The notes beneath the pieces are model-generated. The model saw nothing but the letters and a program-made list of their open reading frames with translations. It did not search any database and was not told the DNA's origin. 40,332 bases of DNA, taken from Mycobacterium sp. URHD0025. Its GTDB lineage: Bacteria; Actinomycetota; Actinomycetes; Mycobacteriales; Mycobacteriaceae. The translations under genes were made by a program, and so were the position numbers. The DNA is taken from the NCBI RefSeq assembly GCF_000426065.1, contig NZ_AUEQ01000024.1, forward strand, positions 1-40,332, in the 5' to 3' direction. Of the stretch, positions 39,646 through 40,332 are shown one piece after another; position 1 is the first letter of the stretch, and each line of letters starts with the position of its first letter.

Positions 39646-39954
39646 ATGGGTGAGTCGACAAGCGTCTTGGACAATGTGTTGGGCTGGTTGCGTGCGGGCT
39701 ACCCCGAAGGGGTTCCGCCCAAGGACCAGTTCGCCCTACTGGCTTTGCTGACCCGGACGCTGACCGAGGACGAGGTGGTCGAAGCCGCTCACACCGTCCT
39801 GCGCGCCAGCAACGGTGACGGCCCGGTGACGGACGACGCCATCCGCATCGCGGTGCGCAGCGTCATCGAGAAGGACCCGAATCCCGAAGAGATCAACCAG
39901 GTCGCCTCCCGGCTGGCCTCGGTGGGCTGGCCGCTGGCGACGCCGACGCGCTGA
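39646..39954 (+). CDS. DUF3349-domain protein, copy 2
   Basis: A 102-residue paralogue of the DUF3349 gene at 37428-37775: DNVLGWLRAGYPEGVPPKDQ, FALLALLTRTLTEDEVVEAA, IAVRSVIEKDPNPEEINQVA and SRLASVGWPLATP. It lacks the Asp-rich tail of copy 1. ATG 39646 follows the previous stop by 11 bases with GTGAG before it, so it is the third gene of the pitA operon. Having both DUF3349 paralogues bracket pitA suggests that a duplication or inversion took place. Confidence 0.88.
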   Translation: MGESTSVLDNVLGWLRAGYPEGVPPKDQFALLALLTRTLTEDEVVEAAHTVLRASNGDGPVTDDAIRIAVRSVIEKDPNPEEINQVASRLASVGWPLATPTR

Positions 39955-40027
39955 CGCGCATCGTGATGCCGTCGCATCCCGTCGCGCCGTCGGGTTCTAC
40001 CTCCGGGCTGCTGTCATTGCGGCGAGT

Positions 40028-40332
40028 TCAAGGGGTCGATGCAACAGTTGGTGGATTTGAGAGTAGTTCGGTGAGGGCTTCGGCTGGGGTTTTCCATCCC
40101 AGGGTCTTGCGGGGTCTTCCGTTGAGTTCGGAGGCGACCTGGTCGAGGTATCCGGGCCCCCACAACGAGAGATCTGTCCCTTTCGGGAAGTATTGGCGCA
40201 GCAGTCCGTTGGTGTTCTCATTGCTGCCGCGTTGCCATGGCGAATGCGGGTCGCAGAAGTAGATGTCGAGGTCGGTGGCTTTGGCGATGGCCTTGTGGTT
40301 GGCCATCTCCGAGCCCTGATCCCAGGTCAGCG
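40028..40332 (-). mobile_element. IS30-family transposase, 3' part (runs off window end)
   Basis: The minus-strand frame is open to base 40332 and reads LTWDQGSEMANHKAIAKATD (including the DQGxE catalytic site of the DDE core), then FCDPHSPWQRGSNENTNGLL and RQYFPKGTDLSLWGPGYLDQ, ending LSNPPTVASTP at 40028. These are IS30 hallmarks (CDPHSPWQRGSNEN and LNxRPRKTLGWKTP). The N-terminal HTH and the other end of the element are outside the window. The terminal inverted repeat could start near 40028 (TCAAGGGGTCGATGCAACA), but its limits cannot be fixed without the other end. Confidence 0.9.

Noticed and set aside
1..40332. tRNA, rRNA, CRISPR array, phage attachment site
   Set aside because: No cloverleaf-like sequence, repeat-spacer pattern or integrase gene was recognised on either strand.

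Overview
The window is high-GC actinobacterial DNA, almost certainly from a rapidly growing mycobacterium (Mycolicibacterium type). Gene order from hemL to pitA follows the Mycobacterium tuberculosis Rv0524-Rv0545c neighbourhood as I recall it: hemL, phosphatase, TlpA-like thioredoxin, ccdA, resB, ccsB, Rv0530-like ATPase, menA, mtnP, galE-like, GT2, DUF2064, GT-C-like membrane protein, menE, DUF3349, pitA. MmpS/MmpL transporters, a DUF5078 protein, deazaflavin-dependent (F420-type) reductases and a 13E12/DUF222 HNH gene also fit. No tRNA, rRNA or CRISPR array was seen.

Layout. 1-3.7 kb: the 3' part of a DUF222/HNH gene, an AT-rich gap, a 42-codon basic protein, an MddA/NnrU-like membrane methyltransferase, two small doubtful or probable ORFs and a divergent pair of DUF385-type reductases. 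3.8-9.7 kb: hemL, a phosphatase and the complete system II cytochrome c maturation set, joined by ATGA/GTGA overlaps or direct abutment. 9.8-15.6 kb: a MinD-like ATPase, small membrane or secreted proteins, a DUF4118/GAF histidine kinase divergent from a receiver-only response regulator, and an MHS-type transporter. 15.8-20 kb: menA, a small acidic protein, mtnP, a GalE-like epimerase and a nitronate monooxygenase-like enzyme. 20-26.6 kb: an OmpR-type two-component pair divergent from a tightly packed cluster (GT2, DUF2064, methyltransferase, cytochrome b-Moco fusion, small membrane protein) that meets a convergent polytopic GT-C-like gene with a 75-bp overlap.

26.7-31.7 kb: an operon mmpS-mmpL-DUF732-DUF5078 divergent from a TetR gene, with a perfect 10+10 bp palindrome between them. 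DUF5078 is the family of Rv0455c, which is needed for siderophore secretion in M. tuberculosis together with MmpS4/MmpL4, so this looks like a self-contained siderophore-type export locus. 31.7-36.2 kb: accessory enzymes (GNAT, TetR, NAD(P)-binding protein plus hydrolase, ABM monooxygenase, PPOX protein) and two copies of a palindromic operator-like repeat. 36.3-40 kb: menE and a DUF3349 gene face away from pitA, a small membrane gene and a second DUF3349 gene. A direct repeat of PHO-box form lies between them. The window ends inside an IS30-family transposase.

Most notable points: a conserved but functionally unassigned sugar/methyl/Moco gene cluster; a REP-like inverted repeat embedded in the first codons of resB; a menE start that seems to need a non-standard codon (ATA in an ATAG overlap) or a short TTG form; and several strong palindromes or direct repeats that look like regulator sites.
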